From: Acinetobacter baylyi DSM 14961 = CIP 107474
GTDB taxonomy: Bacteria; Pseudomonadota; Gammaproteobacteria; Pseudomonadales; Moraxellaceae
Length of the DNA: 64,000 bases
Reading direction: 5' to 3'
Assembly: GCF_000368685.1 (NCBI RefSeq)
Contig: NZ_KB849628.1
Coordinates: forward strand, 855,697-919,696
Below are positions 8,361 through 19,582 of this stretch, one piece after another. The notes under the pieces are model-generated. The model did no database searches. It was not told the DNA's origin and saw only the letters and a program-made list of their open reading frames with translations. The position numbers and the translations under genes are program-made. The stretch's first letter is position 1; each line of letters opens with the position of its first letter.

Positions 8361-8980
8361 ATCTGGCTTTATTCGATTTTGATGGAACGTTATGTACTAA
8401 GGATAGTTTCACGAGTTTCATTTTTTATACCCTGTCAAAACGGCACATTGTGCGTCAGGGTATTAAAATACTACCCTGGATTCAGGCTTATTATCTTAAG
8501 CTTTATCCCGCTCATTCCATGCGCCTAAAGCTATTTGGAAGCATGTTTCGCGGTGCGCCCTCTCAACCGTTTCAAGATCTTGGTAAAGAATACGCACAAA
8601 CCTTACTCAATAAACTTGATCCCGCACTCTTTTGGCAACTCAAACAGCACCAACAACAAGGAGATAAAGTTGTCATTGTTTCTGCTTCGATTGACCTATA
8701 TTTGAAACCGTTATGTGATTTACTTGATGTCGATCTGATTTGTACAGTAGTTGAAATTAAGGATCAAAAAATTACGGGGGATTATGCCACCCCTGACTGT
8801 AGCTCTGAGCAGAAAAAAATTCGTGTCTCTGAGCGCTACGATTTATCCAGCTATCGTCATGTTTATGCCTATGGCAATAGCCACGAAGATTTAGATATGC
8901 TTTCCCTGGCTGATACGTCGTATATGGTCGGTGAAGATCAAAGCTTACCTTTACTTCAAGCTGTAAAAAAGCTCGCCTAA
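8327..8980 (+). CDS. HAD-superfamily IB phosphatase (SerB-like)
   Basis: 217-aa phosphatase of HAD subfamily IB. Motif I FDFDGT (about 16-21) gives the Asp nucleophile and the acid/base Asp, motif II is VIVSAS, and motif IV GNSHEDLDML binds Mg2+. An alpha-helical cap with hydrophobic residues (about 30-60) lies between motifs I and II, as in PSPase-like and acyl-phosphate phosphatases. An earlier in-frame start at 8291 exists, but ATG 8327 has GGAAG 9 nt upstream and begins the conserved part. The gene overlaps the lipoprotein gene by 34 bp; its stop codon sits in the loop of the terminator. Substrate unknown. Confidence 0.85.
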   Translation: MHATSETNQAVNLALFDFDGTLCTKDSFTSFIFYTLSKRHIVRQGIKILPWIQAYYLKLYPAHSMRLKLFGSMFRGAPSQPFQDLGKEYAQTLLNKLDPALFWQLKQHQQQGDKVVIVSASIDLYLKPLCDLLDVDLICTVVEIKDQKITGDYATPDCSSEQKKIRVSERYDLSSYRHVYAYGNSHEDLDMLSLADTSYMVGEDQSLPLLQAVKKLA

Positions 8981-8992
8981 GCGAGCTTTTTA
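8966..8992. terminator. Bidirectional intrinsic terminator
   Basis: GCTCGC (8971-8976) and GCGAGC (8981-8986) flank a CTAA loop, with an A run before and a T run after. It serves the HAD phosphatase on the plus strand and proB on the minus strand. Confidence 0.85.
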
Positions 8993-9007
8993 CAGGACTT
9001 AATCCAA

Positions 9008-10141
9008 TTAATAAATCGCCATATGATTGCGATGAATCATTTCCAGAGAACGTGCTTCACCTAACACTTGATGTACTTTATCTGAAGCCAAACCTTTAAT
9101 GATCTCAGCCGAACGTGAACTAAAATTCACGCGCCCGACTGCAACACGCTGCCCAGACTGATCAACACATTCGACCACATCGCCACGGTTAAAATGACCT
9201 TCAACAGCCTTCACCCCAACTGGCAATAAACTACGATGTCGTTGCTTAATCGCTTCAACTGCACCTGCATCAATCACCAGACGACCCGCAGTTTGAAGAT
9301 GGGCAGCCAGCCATTGCTGATGCGCTGTAATCCGATCTTTATCAGTGCTAAATAAAGTACCAAGTAACTCACCTGACATCAGGCGTGATAAAACATGATC
9401 ACTTTCACCACTTGCAATCAAGGTTGGACAACCAGATTTTGCCGCCAGACGTGCAGCACGAACCTTGGTGACCATACCACCACGTCCGAGTACACCGCCG
9501 CCACCTGCCATTTCAAACAACGCATCATCCATCGCATTAACAGTAGTGAGTAATTTTGCATTCGGATTACTACGTGGATCTGAATCAAACATCCCTTGCT
9601 GATCAGTCAGAATGATCAGCAAATCAGCATGAACCTGACCTGCCACCATCGCAGCGAGTGTATCATTATCACCAAAACGAATTTCATCAGTAGATACTGT
9701 ATCATTTTCGTTGATAACAGGAATCACTCGCCACTCAATCAAGTTTTGTAAGGCATCACACGAGTTTAAATAACGACGACGATCTGCCAGATCATCATGT
9801 GTGAGCAGTACTTGAGCAGTCTGAATCGTATGCTTTTCAAGGACACTCGACCACGTATGAATCAGGCCCATTTGACCAATCGCCGCACAGGCTTGCAAAC
9901 TGGGTAGATCGGTGGGTCGACTCGTTAGTTTCATACGCACCATCCCTTCTGCTACAGCCCCTGAAGACACCAAAATAATTTCGTGTCCAGCATTGTGTAG
10001 ATCAGCAATTTGCATTGCCCAATGCGAAATCGCATCCAGATCTAAACCTTGTCCATTGGCTGTCAGTAGAGATGATCCGATTTTAACAACGATACGTTTG
10101 CACGCCTTGAGCTGTCGTTGCCCATCGATCACTTCTATCAT
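9008..10141 (-). CDS. proB: Glutamate 5-kinase
   Basis: First enzyme of proline synthesis: phosphorylates glutamate to gamma-glutamyl phosphate in the cytosol. 377 aa, with an amino-acid-kinase domain (about 1-260: [60 protein letters not shown]) and a C-terminal PUA domain (about 280-360, [20 protein letters not shown]). Full-length PUA-bearing kinases are usually feedback-inhibited by proline. It follows obgE by 18 bp on the same strand, an arrangement common in gammaproteobacteria. proA is not nearby. Confidence 0.97.
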   Translation of the reverse strand: MIEVIDGQRQLKACKRIVVKIGSSLLTANGQGLDLDAISHWAMQIADLHNAGHEIILVSSGAVAEGMVRMKLTSRPTDLPSLQACAAIGQMGLIHTWSSVLEKHTIQTAQVLLTHDDLADRRRYLNSCDALQNLIEWRVIPVINENDTVSTDEIRFGDNDTLAAMVAGQVHADLLIILTDQQGMFDSDPRSNPNAKLLTTVNAMDDALFEMAGGGGVLGRGGMVTKVRAARLAAKSGCPTLIASGESDHVLSRLMSGELLGTLFSTDKDRITAHQQWLAAHLQTAGRLVIDAGAVEAIKQRHRSLLPVGVKAVEGHFNRGDVVECVDQSGQRVAVGRVNFSSRSAEIIKGLASDKVHQVLGEARSLEMIHRNHMAIY

Positions 10142-10159
10142 TTTTTCCTCGAGTTCTAC

Positions 10160-11392
<1,233 letters not shown>

Positions 11393-11509
11393 CTATTCTG
11401 CCATATTTTAATAGATTTCTCGAATAGAAAATCAGACTATTTATCAGTGACTGCTGCAATGCAGCAATCTCACCTGAAAAAACGATACAGTCCATGACTC
11501 TATTTCTTT

Positions 11510-12190
11510 TTAAGGATGAATATTTTTAAGCGGAAGTGTCATCTGCATGTCTAAGTTAGCCTTAGTATTGCGCTCTGTATTGTACATAATGGCATTAAAC
11601 GTTGCGATTTTACGCAGAGTGATCGGATCATTAATATTTAATGTCGGTTTGAATTGATGTTTAACAGGTAAATGAACACTTTCATCAAAACCGAAATAAA
11701 CTGGCCCATCAAATATAATTTTGATCGGTAGAACATAAGTTCTTTTTAATTGAAATGGAACATCGAGCTGAACAGGAATATCCAGTTTCAATGGAAATTT
11801 AGGCAATAATTTGTTCTGATAGATTAAGTCTGTGGTCGTTTCAAGCGGCATAAGCTCATTGATTTTGATGGTGGTCGAATAATCAATATCGACTTTAACA
11901 GGCGTTTCAACTGTAAAGGCCAAATTGGCAAGATACTTGCCTTTCAAAGGTAATGATAATGATCGGTCAATCATAATATCTGTATCTAATTTACCCACAG
12001 ACTGAGTTTCCAGAAAATTTCCTACATGTATTTTGGTTGGAAGTTCCTCAGGTAAATGAATCTGAGCGTGATGTGCAGATACTAAGAGCGATGCCTGAAT
12101 ATTGAGATACAGCCAGAACAGGATCGCAACCAATAACACAATGCCCAAAAAACTGATCATCAGACGTTTTACAGAACCCAATAACCACAT
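11510..12190 (-). CDS. Membrane-anchored beta-repeat protein, downstream twin
   Basis: 226 aa, unknown family. One N-terminal membrane helix (about 8-29, rich in Leu/Ile/Val) after a short basic segment, then a periplasmic part made of short strand-like repeats with the pattern (I/V/L)P(I/L/V), e.g. LPLKGKY, FPLKLDIPVQLDVPFQL, LPIKIIF, LPVKHQF, LPLKN. No Cys and no catalytic motif are visible. It resembles the gene just upstream (12199-12936) in architecture and repeat pattern, so the two are likely ancient duplicates. Its ATG follows the upstream stop by 8 bp, and the AGGTGG ribosome site overlaps that stop codon, so coupling is likely. An elongated envelope or lipid-contact role is speculation. 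Confidence 0.7.
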   Translation of the reverse strand: MWLLGSVKRLMISFLGIVLLVAILFWLYLNIQASLLVSAHHAQIHLPEELPTKIHVGNFLETQSVGKLDTDIMIDRSLSLPLKGKYLANLAFTVETPVKVDIDYSTTIKINELMPLETTTDLIYQNKLLPKFPLKLDIPVQLDVPFQLKRTYVLPIKIIFDGPVYFGFDESVHLPVKHQFKPTLNINDPITLRKIATFNAIMYNTERNTKANLDMQMTLPLKNIHP

Positions 12191-12198
12191 ATTGCCAC

Positions 12199-12936
12199 CT
12201 ACTCTGTTTTAGAGGCTGGTGGCGTTTGTGCCACATTATTTGAAGATGCCTGATCTTTTTGCAGGGTAATACTTGAAAGTGGAATTTTTAATTCGCCCTG
12301 TTTAATTTTGATAGGCAAGGTATTTTGTACATCGACCGATGCAGCCAATGCGGTTTTAATTGGCACATTTAAATGCCCTTGAATTGGAATATTGGTTTTT
12401 AAGGTGGCATCCAGAGGAATATGCAAATTTTCTTTTAATACAGTTTTAACAGGCGCATCAAATTTAAGATGGACACTCTGATCAAGAGGTACCTGAATAT
12501 TTAAAGGTACATCCAATTTGATTGGAATGGTTCCTTTTAGTGGCAGAGTAATATCTTTTCCTAATATTTTGACCTGAACTTTGGTGTCAATTGGTAAGTT
12601 CTGATCGACTTTCAGTGTTTCTTGTACAGGAATGACCGTCTTAATTGGAACCTGATTATCAAAATACACACGCGGCGTTAACGTCTGGGTAAGCGGAATA
12701 TTCAGTTCTTCCCGAATTGGAATAGTGGCATTGACACGACCACTGACATCAACATCCAGTGCATCCTGAATTTTTACTTTGGCCTGTAAAGGTTCTTGTA
12801 AATCAATACTGACAGCTTGATTTTCAAGCGGTATATAAATATTAAAATGTTTAAATACCCAAATAGCGATCATGACGCCAATCAGGCTTGCAAACACAAT
12901 AAATGCCAATCCAATGAGCAATTTTTTAACTTGCAA
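12199..12936 (-). CDS. Membrane-anchored beta-repeat protein, upstream twin
   Basis: 245 aa, unknown family. It starts at TTG (12936) behind a clear AAAGGA 7 nt upstream. Membrane helix about 6-28, then about 190 residues of strand-like repeats spaced roughly 10-20 residues apart: TIPIREELNIPL, QVPIKTVIPV, NLPIDTKV, TLPLKGTIPIKLDVPL, QVPLDQSV, HIPLDATL, NIPIQGHLNVPI, TLPIKI and KIPLSSI. The C-terminus (about 225-245) is polar and looks disordered. Low complexity but not coiled coil. With its twin it forms a two-gene unit ahead of obgE on the same strand, with a 148-bp gap to obgE. Function not known. Confidence 0.72.
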   Translation of the reverse strand: MQVKKLLIGLAFIVFASLIGVMIAIWVFKHFNIYIPLENQAVSIDLQEPLQAKVKIQDALDVDVSGRVNATIPIREELNIPLTQTLTPRVYFDNQVPIKTVIPVQETLKVDQNLPIDTKVQVKILGKDITLPLKGTIPIKLDVPLNIQVPLDQSVHLKFDAPVKTVLKENLHIPLDATLKTNIPIQGHLNVPIKTALAASVDVQNTLPIKIKQGELKIPLSSITLQKDQASSNNVAQTPPASKTE

Positions 12937-13046
12937 CGCGATATCCTTTGCGACTTTTTATTTTACTTTAGCCAGATTATCCATAATTGTTAATGGCGTT
13001 TCAGCTTGGGTTTTGTGTCAAATATGAAGGACTATGTACATTTGAC

Positions 13047-13074
13047 AAAAAAGCTCAGTCGAAACTGAGCTTTT
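13047..13074 (-). terminator. Intrinsic terminator of the GAPDH gene
   Basis: GCTCAG (13053-13058) and CTGAGC (13065-13070) form the stem with a 6-nt loop. Read on the minus strand it ends in six T, 20 bp beyond the gene's stop. Confidence 0.85.
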
Positions 13075-13093
13075 AAATCTATTGATTACGTGA

Positions 13094-14551
13094 TTAAGCT
13101 GTCATTTGCGTAGGTACTTTTGGATAGCTTACGCCGCACATTTTCTCTGCAATGCGTAGAACCTGACAGCTATAGCCTACTTCATTGTCATACCACACAT
13201 AAGCGGTCAAATGAGTACCAGAGGCAATCGTTGCCTGTGCATCATATACACCTGCTGTACGCGAACCGATAAAGTCACTTGAAACGACTTCTGTTGAATT
13301 GGTATAACCAATCTGACCTTGTAAATTTGAATTGATTGAAATCTGGCGAATGTATTCATTCACTTCGTCGCGATCAACTTCTTTTTCAAGTGTCAAATTC
13401 AGAATGGCTAAAGATACGTTTGGTGTAGGTACACGTACCGAATTACCTGTCAATTTACCTTTAAGCGCTGGTAAAGCCTTAGCAACTGCTTTCGCTGCAC
13501 CCGTTTCTGTAATCACCATGTTCAGTGTTGCAGCACGACCACGACGATCTGCCTTGTGGTAATTATCAATCAGGTTCTGATCATTGGTAAATGAATGAAC
13601 AGTTTCAACATGACCATTTAAAATTTTATATTTATCATCAATCACTTTGAGTACACCAGTGATTGCGTTTGTTGTACAGCTTGCCGCAGAGATGATTTTG
13701 TCTTCATCTAAAATATCAGCTTGGTTTACACCAAATACAACGTTTTTCATGTCACCTTTACCTGGTGCAGTCAACACAACACGTGCAACGCCAGGACATT
13801 TAAGATGCTGGCTTAGACCATCAAGATCACGCCATTTACCTGTATTATCAATTAAAAGTGCATTGTCAATACCATAGGCGGTATAGTCAACTTCAGACGG
13901 GCTAGAGGCATAAATGACTTTAATAAAGTTACCATTTGCAATGATTGCTTCATTTTCTTCATCAATTGAAATTGTACCGTCAAATGAACCATGAATTGAG
14001 TCACGACGTAGTAATGACGCACGTTTTGCCAAATCACCATCTGAGCTTTTACGCACAACAATTGCTTTAAGCCCTAGGCCACGACCCATACCAGACTGGC
14101 TAATGATGAGACGTGCCAAGATACGACCAATACGGCCAAAACCATAAAGCACCACATCTTTTGGCTCTTCAGAGCATGCATTGCCTTTAATTGACTCAAC
14201 AGCTTGAGCAACAAAAGCATCAATATCGCCACCATGCTGTTTGTATTCAACAGCCAATTTACCGATATCTACTTCTGCTGAACCAATGTTATCTACTTTT
14301 GCCAATGCTTCAAGAATAGGGAAAGTATTTACCACTGAAAGTTCAACATCCACCACACGTGTGCGGCGATGAGATTTCAGGATCTGAATCACTGAACGGT
14401 TGATTAAAGAACGACCATAAACAGAAACAACAATATTCTTTTCGCGATATAACTGACCGATCAAGGCGATCATATGCTCTGCAATTTCTTCGCGATTCTT
14501 CCAACGTCCTTGATGGTCTGCATGTAGGGCGATGATGGTTTCTTTGCTCAC
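13094..14551 (-). CDS. gap: Glyceraldehyde-3-phosphate dehydrogenase, long form
   Basis: Interconverts glyceraldehyde 3-phosphate and 1,3-bisphosphoglycerate. The 485 aa exceed the usual 335 by an N-terminal extension of about 130 residues with no motif I know. The standard enzyme follows: GFGRIGR (137-143) for NAD(P) binding, the catalytic SCTTN with Cys292, HSFTNDQ with the catalytic His, and WYDNEVGYS near the C-terminus. Pseudomonas carries a similar long GAPDH beside a short one. In a sugar-poor, gluconeogenic lifestyle this form could work towards sugar synthesis, which is an inference. Single gene with its own terminator. Confidence 0.93.
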   Translation of the reverse strand: MSKETIIALHADHQGRWKNREEIAEHMIALIGQLYREKNIVVSVYGRSLINRSVIQILKSHRRTRVVDVELSVVNTFPILEALAKVDNIGSAEVDIGKLAVEYKQHGGDIDAFVAQAVESIKGNACSEEPKDVVLYGFGRIGRILARLIISQSGMGRGLGLKAIVVRKSSDGDLAKRASLLRRDSIHGSFDGTISIDEENEAIIANGNFIKVIYASSPSEVDYTAYGIDNALLIDNTGKWRDLDGLSQHLKCPGVARVVLTAPGKGDMKNVVFGVNQADILDEDKIISAASCTTNAITGVLKVIDDKYKILNGHVETVHSFTNDQNLIDNYHKADRRGRAATLNMVITETGAAKAVAKALPALKGKLTGNSVRVPTPNVSLAILNLTLEKEVDRDEVNEYIRQISINSNLQGQIGYTNSTEVVSSDFIGSRTAGVYDAQATIASGTHLTAYVWYDNEVGYSCQVLRIAEKMCGVSYPKVPTQMTA

Positions 14552-14797
14552 AGATACGTCCTCTAATTAATGTTATCTAGGCGTGAATTTGAAAACGCGA
14601 TAATTGTAAATCAAATAGCGCCAAGATTAAATCCAGCACTTAACGATATGCCTATATTTTTTTATATATTTGGTATAAATTTATAAAATGATTGAAAATA
14701 TTTTTTAGAATTTATTACTAATATTTTTTAAAAAAATCATCCTCTGTTTAAAATTTGACTAAAATAGATAAATATGGTCATTTTTCCATCTTATCCA

Positions 14798-15730
14798 TTA
14801 TTTTTCATCAATTCGGTTCTGATAGCATTCCAGATTTCGCTCAAGCATTATGGATTTTTGTTTCTGTTGGTATAAATGAATTGCACCCTCAATCACCAAT
14901 AACAATACCGCAACCCAGATCGGGATATAGGTTAACCACTCTTGAGACGAGATTTTTTCTCCCAGCATTAGAGACACTAACGCCAGTAAAATAGGTTCCA
15001 AATAGCTCAAAAGACCAAAAAGCACCATGGGTAAAAAACGGCTTGCCAGAATATAGCTTCCCAACCCCAGCGCACTTAAAAAACCAAGACCAGCCAGAAT
15101 CCAGACCAAGCAAGAAAGCGGCCATGGTTGGGAAATATCGGTTGGCATGAATACAAAATAAAAAGCGATTGGGAGAATAATCACAATGTCCCACCAAAAC
15201 CCACCTAAATGATCTGTTTTCATTTTTTTGCGTAAAAAGAAATAAGCCGAGTACCCTACTGCAACCAGTGCGGTCTCCCAAGCGATTGTGCCCTGCTGCC
15301 AAATTTCATGCGCTACACCTAATATCGCCAAGAGCACTGCGATTTGTTGAAATCGAGATAGTTTCTCTTTATAAAACAGACTGCCTATCAGCACTAAAAC
15401 CAGAGGCAATAAAAAATATCCTAATGATACCTCTAAGCCACGGCCATTCATGGGTGCCCACAAAAACAACCAGAGTTGCAAAGACACCAGTACAGATGAC
15501 ACGATTAAAAGCCAAATAAACCACGGATTTTTTTTGATTTGAGTTAAGACCTGTTTGATGTAATGTAAATCGCCAATCATCCACATTAACAGCGTTAAAA
15601 AAGGCAGGGTTGAAATCATACGCCAGCCAAATGTTTGTTCGGAGCCAAAGCCTGTTAGTAGTTGCGTATAAAAGTAAAGTACCCCAAAGGTGACTGATGC
15701 CAAAACCGATAAACACACGCCCTGAAACAT
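14798..15730 (-). CDS. rarD: RarD/EamA-family inner-membrane permease
   Basis: 310-aa integral membrane protein with about ten hydrophobic helices, of the DMT (EamA) superfamily and RarD type. Family features are the N-terminal GVLYFYTQLL segment, the conserved W-rich stretch LWLFLWAPMNGRGLEVSLGYFLLP (quoted in part: WAPMNGRGLEVSLGYFL) around 90-108, and the second EamA repeat with LSYLEPILLALVSLML near 250. RarD proteins are annotated as chloramphenicol-sensitivity proteins, but the transported substrate is not established. Single gene with GGGGG-rich sequence just before its ATG. Confidence 0.85.
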   Translation of the reverse strand: MFQGVCLSVLASVTFGVLYFYTQLLTGFGSEQTFGWRMISTLPFLTLLMWMIGDLHYIKQVLTQIKKNPWFIWLLIVSSVLVSLQLWLFLWAPMNGRGLEVSLGYFLLPLVLVLIGSLFYKEKLSRFQQIAVLLAILGVAHEIWQQGTIAWETALVAVGYSAYFFLRKKMKTDHLGGFWWDIVIILPIAFYFVFMPTDISQPWPLSCLVWILAGLGFLSALGLGSYILASRFLPMVLFGLLSYLEPILLALVSLMLGEKISSQEWLTYIPIWVAVLLLVIEGAIHLYQQKQKSIMLERNLECYQNRIDEK

Positions 15731-15800
15731 CTAGCCCCCAGTTGACCAAATAATAAAAAAACAACCTGTACCATACTGAATTTAAGACCTCAGTTAAAGA

Positions 15801-15829
15801 AAAACCATGCAAAGCATGGTTTTTCTTGT
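15801..15829 (-). terminator. Terminator of the lipocalin gene (may act both ways)
   Basis: AAAACCATGC (15801-15810) and GCATGGTTTT (15814-15823) form a 10-bp stem with a 3-nt loop. The minus-strand read continues with a T-rich tail. Confidence 0.8.
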
Positions 15830-15842
15830 TTACCAAAATTCG

Positions 15843-16433
15843 TTATTCCGAAGTATGTTCTGCTCGGATTAAATCTTTAAGATCATATCCAAGTGATTTG
15901 GCATAACTCAGGTATTCATTCATCACCTCTTCAGAAGGTTGAGGCGTTCTGGATAAAATCCACAAGTATTTTCTAGAAGGCTCACCAACCAGCACGGTTT
16001 GATAGTGCTCATCGAGCTTTAAAATCCAGTAATCGCCGCGCGCAACAGGTACCCAACGTACCACTTCAGGTAAGAAGCTGACTTTAAGTTTTGAATTGTA
16101 AGGCGGATTAACAACAAAGGCTTCACCCAGTGACTGATGCTGCTGACCATCTTTCCCAACACACTGGTTATCTACCACAATATTGCCATTTTCGTTCAAG
16201 GTGTATGTGGCGGTAATATTTTTTGCACATTTATTTTCAAAGTAAAGTGGTTTACGCGCAATCTCGTACCAAACCCCCAGATACTTATCCAGTTCAACAC
16301 GCTCAACTGTTGGAAGCGGTTTATTTTGTGCATAGGCAACAGTTGCAACAGCCAAACCTGTTAAGGCAGCTCCACCCAATATAATTTTTGCTAAACGCCA
16401 ACTCCCTTTCGGGACATTTTTATATAATGGCAT
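15843..16433 (-). CDS. Lipocalin family protein (Blc-like)
   Basis: 196 aa, bacterial lipocalin that binds lipids or other hydrophobic ligands in the envelope. An N-terminal hydrophobic segment (about 15-34, ending AYAQ) is either a signal peptide or an anchor; there is no lipobox Cys, unlike E. coli Blc. The lipocalin GxW motif is GVW (53-55) in LDKYLGVWYEIAR, followed by YTLNENGNIVVDNQC, and the second conserved region is KYLWILSRTPQ (about 154-164). Cys69 and the Cys near 92 could form a disulphide. Single gene. Confidence 0.88.
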   Translation of the reverse strand: MPLYKNVPKGSWRLAKIILGGAALTGLAVATVAYAQNKPLPTVERVELDKYLGVWYEIARKPLYFENKCAKNITATYTLNENGNIVVDNQCVGKDGQQHQSLGEAFVVNPPYNSKLKVSFLPEVVRWVPVARGDYWILKLDEHYQTVLVGEPSRKYLWILSRTPQPSEEVMNEYLSYAKSLGYDLKDLIRAEHTSE

Positions 16434-16560
16434 TATAATTTCCTCAGAATTTATATACTGACCATATCTTATAAAGATCTAGTTGCTACATTAGCTTGTT
16501 TTTTATGCAGATAATGTAGAAATATGTAGCACTTAACGTTATTTCTACATCATGAGCAGA

Positions 16561-18582
16561 TTAATGCAGCATTTGTGCTTTCAGGCGTAAAATTTCATCA
16601 CGTAATCGCGCAGCTTGCTCAAACTGTAATTCTTTAGATGCTTTTAGCATTTCCTTCTCAAGTTTGCTCATATGTTTTGCAAACAACTTAGGATCAGCCA
16701 AAATATGGCGCTCATCTGCACTTAGTGCTCGCGCCTGTTCCGAAATCTTGCCTTCAATGTCATCGTCGTTAAAGACTTCGCCAGTGTCAATTTCTTTTAC
16801 TTTTTGACGTACAGCACTGCGTGGGGTAATGCCGTGAATTTTATTAAATTCGATTTGTTTTTCACGACGTCGTTCAGTTTCATCAATCGCTTTTTGCATA
16901 GAGTCTGTCATTCGGTCTGCATACAAAATTGCCTTGCCTTTAATATTACGCGCAGCACGACCAATGGTCTGAATTAAAGACCGCTCCGAACGCAAGAATC
17001 CTTCCTTATCTGCATCCAAAATGGCGACCAGTGACACTTCTGGCATATCCAGACCTTCACGTAGCAAATTAATGCCAACCAATACGTCATAAACACCAGT
17101 GCGTAGTTCATGAATAATTTTAACGCGCTCGACCGTGTCAATATCTGAGTGTAGATAAGCCACCTTAACGCCATATTCTTTCAAATATGAAGTCAGATCT
17201 TCTGCCATTCGCTTTGTTAGCGTGGTAATCAATACGCGTTCGTCCATTTCTTTACGAATATTGATTTCAGACAGCACATCATCCACTTGGGTCAAGACGG
17301 GTCGAATCTCGATTTCAGGGTCAATCAATCCAGTTGGTCGAACCACTTGCTCTACGATTTGATCTGATTTTTCAAGCTCATATTTTGCTGGTGTCGCACT
17401 CACAAATACCGTGGTTGGAACAATTCGTTCCCATTCTTCGAATTTCATTGGTCGGTTATCAAGTGCGCTGGGTAAACGAAAGCCGTAATTCACCAGATTT
17501 TCTTTACGGGAACGGTCACCTTTATACATTGCACCAATTTGCGGTACGGTCACATGAGATTCATCAATAATGAGCAATGCATCTTCTGGAATATAATCAA
17601 ATAATGTCGGCGGTGCTGCGCCAGGGCTTCGGCCAGATAAATGACGGGAGTAGTTTTCGATACCGTTGGTATAGCCAAGCTGTTGCATCATTTCCAGATC
17701 ATAACGTGTACGCTGCTCTATTCGCTGCGCCTCAAGCAATTTGTCATGCTCTCGGAAAAATTTAAGCTGATCCTGCAACTCATCCTTAATGGTTTCAATT
17801 GCTCTGGAAAGATTATCTTTGGGCGTCACATAATGACTTTTTGGATAAATCGTGACACGCGGTACTTTACGTTGCATCTTTCCAGTCAGAGGATCAAACC
17901 AGCGAATTGAATCGACCTCATCGTCAAACAGTTCAATCCGAATGGCAAATTGATCAGATTCGGCAGGAAATACATCCAGTATTTCGCCACGAATTCGGTA
18001 AGTACCGCGTAAAAATTCAAGTTCATTACGCGTATATTGCATTTCGACCAAACGGCGAATCAAATCATCACGATTTATACGATCACCCTCCACTACATGC
18101 AGTAACATTTTCATGTAGGCTTCTGGATCACCCAAACCATAAATGGCCGAAACCGATGCCACAATAATGGCATCACGGCGCTCAAGTAAGGCACGTGTTG
18201 CAGAAAGTCGCATTTGATCGATATGATCGTTGATGGCAGCATCTTTTTCGATAAAAGTATCTGAAGATGGTACATAGGCTTCAGGCTGGTAATAATCGTA
18301 ATAGCTGACAAAGTATTCCACTGCATTATTTGGAAAAAATGCCTTGAACTCGCCATAGAGCTGTGCAGCCAGAGTTTTGTTGTGTGCCATGACAATGGTC
18401 GGACGCTGAGTCTGTGCGATAACATTGGCCATGGTATAGGTCTTACCCGAACCTGTAACGCCCAGCAAAAGCTGATTACGATTGCCCTGCTCAATTCCGC
18501 TGACCAACTTTTTAATTGCCTGTGGCTGATCACCAGCAGGTTGGTAGTTTGTGACTAAATCAAAAGGTTGGTTGTCGTTCAC
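16561..18582 (-). CDS. uvrB: UvrABC excinuclease subunit B
   Basis: DNA damage-recognition helicase of nucleotide excision repair. About 673 aa. Walker [12 protein letters not shown] (about 42-52), the beta-hairpin region [21 protein letters not shown] as Walker B, helicase motifs [13 protein letters not shown] and QTIGRAARN, and the C-terminal UVR motif [23 protein letters not shown] that binds UvrC (quoted in part: [13 protein letters not shown]). Two in-frame GTG codons compete as start, 18588 and 18582; the second keeps a GAGAG ribosome site 5 nt upstream, so I chose it. No LexA-type box is visible upstream, and Acinetobacter lacks a classical LexA. Confidence 0.96.
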   Translation of the reverse strand: MNDNQPFDLVTNYQPAGDQPQAIKKLVSGIEQGNRNQLLLGVTGSGKTYTMANVIAQTQRPTIVMAHNKTLAAQLYGEFKAFFPNNAVEYFVSYYDYYQPEAYVPSSDTFIEKDAAINDHIDQMRLSATRALLERRDAIIVASVSAIYGLGDPEAYMKMLLHVVEGDRINRDDLIRRLVEMQYTRNELEFLRGTYRIRGEILDVFPAESDQFAIRIELFDDEVDSIRWFDPLTGKMQRKVPRVTIYPKSHYVTPKDNLSRAIETIKDELQDQLKFFREHDKLLEAQRIEQRTRYDLEMMQQLGYTNGIENYSRHLSGRSPGAAPPTLFDYIPEDALLIIDESHVTVPQIGAMYKGDRSRKENLVNYGFRLPSALDNRPMKFEEWERIVPTTVFVSATPAKYELEKSDQIVEQVVRPTGLIDPEIEIRPVLTQVDDVLSEINIRKEMDERVLITTLTKRMAEDLTSYLKEYGVKVAYLHSDIDTVERVKIIHELRTGVYDVLVGINLLREGLDMPEVSLVAILDADKEGFLRSERSLIQTIGRAARNIKGKAILYADRMTDSMQKAIDETERRREKQIEFNKIHGITPRSAVRQKVKEIDTGEVFNDDDIEGKISEQARALSADERHILADPKLFAKHMSKLEKEMLKASKELQFEQAARLRDEILRLKAQMLH

Positions 18583-18668
18583 ACGCACTCTCTATGATTA
18601 AAAAATTAAATTGGATTTATAACATTAATCTGGTCAAATTCTGATTTTTCAAGGCTTAGCCATCGCAT

Positions 18669-19361
18669 TCAATATGCAATAACACTGCCATCCCAATGTA
18701 GTAATTTACCATGCTGTGCTGAAGATAAACGTTGCATAATCGAAATCAAACGTATTGCCGTTTGCTGAGGCGTGTAAAGCCGATCAGACACAATATGAGA
18801 CTGAAAAGGTTTAGACAACTCAGAATCCGTGGTACCAGGATGTACACTTGCCACCAGAATATCAGATGATTTTCTCGCCCACTCAATGCTCAAGTTTTTA
18901 ATAAACATATTCAACGCAGCTTTACTCATTCGATAACTGTACCAACCACCCAAGGCATTATCATCAAGACTTCCAACTTTTGCAGAAAGCGATATCCATT
19001 TTAAAGCATGCTTTCTGGTCAAGATTGGATCAAGCGCCTGAGCCAAGTGAATATGACTTAAAAGATTTGCCCTCAAAGACTGGAATATCCACTCATCATT
19101 TATCTGGCTTAAACGCTTCTCTGGCATATGATCTTGATCATGTAGTTGTCCAGCACAACAAAAAACCTGTGAAGGTTGAATCTCCTGTAAAAATTCTCGT
19201 ACACGCGCGATATCAGCAGGATTAGACAAATCCGCCTGTAAATTCGAGCTTCCTGTATTCCGACGGCTAATTGTGTAAACGGCATCTAAAGACTCGCGTT
19301 TCAATTGCTGATAAAGCGCTTGTCCTATTCCTATTGATGCACCTGCAATAACAATGCTCAT
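18669..19361 (-). CDS. Short-chain dehydrogenase/reductase
   Basis: 230-aa classical SDR of the CsgA/C-factor-like type. The NAD(P)-binding GASIGIGQAL is at residues 7-16, FCCAGQLHD replaces the NNAG motif, the catalytic Ser lies in WISLSAKVGS, and YRMSK gives the catalytic Tyr and Lys. HPGTTDSELS follows, as in relatives. Cytosolic oxidoreductase of unknown substrate. Alone on the minus strand between uvrB and the divergent macro-like gene. Confidence 0.88.
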   Translation of the reverse strand: MSIVIAGASIGIGQALYQQLKRESLDAVYTISRRNTGSSNLQADLSNPADIARVREFLQEIQPSQVFCCAGQLHDQDHMPEKRLSQINDEWIFQSLRANLLSHIHLAQALDPILTRKHALKWISLSAKVGSLDDNALGGWYSYRMSKAALNMFIKNLSIEWARKSSDILVASVHPGTTDSELSKPFQSHIVSDRLYTPQQTAIRLISIMQRLSSAQHGKLLHWDGSVIAY

Positions 19362-19582
19362 AAATCTCTCTTGTTCTTGTATTCATAAATTTTGGGTACA
19401 TTTTAGATGAATCGATGTGAAATTTATGTCACTCATCAAAATGGCTGAATTCTCATCTATTGCAATATTTCAAAATGAACAAACAAAAATAAAATTTATA
19501 AGATAGAACCCAAATCTTTTTACTTGACCCTATCTCAAATCAGTTGCAACATGAAAATAAGATCAATAACAATGTATTTCCT

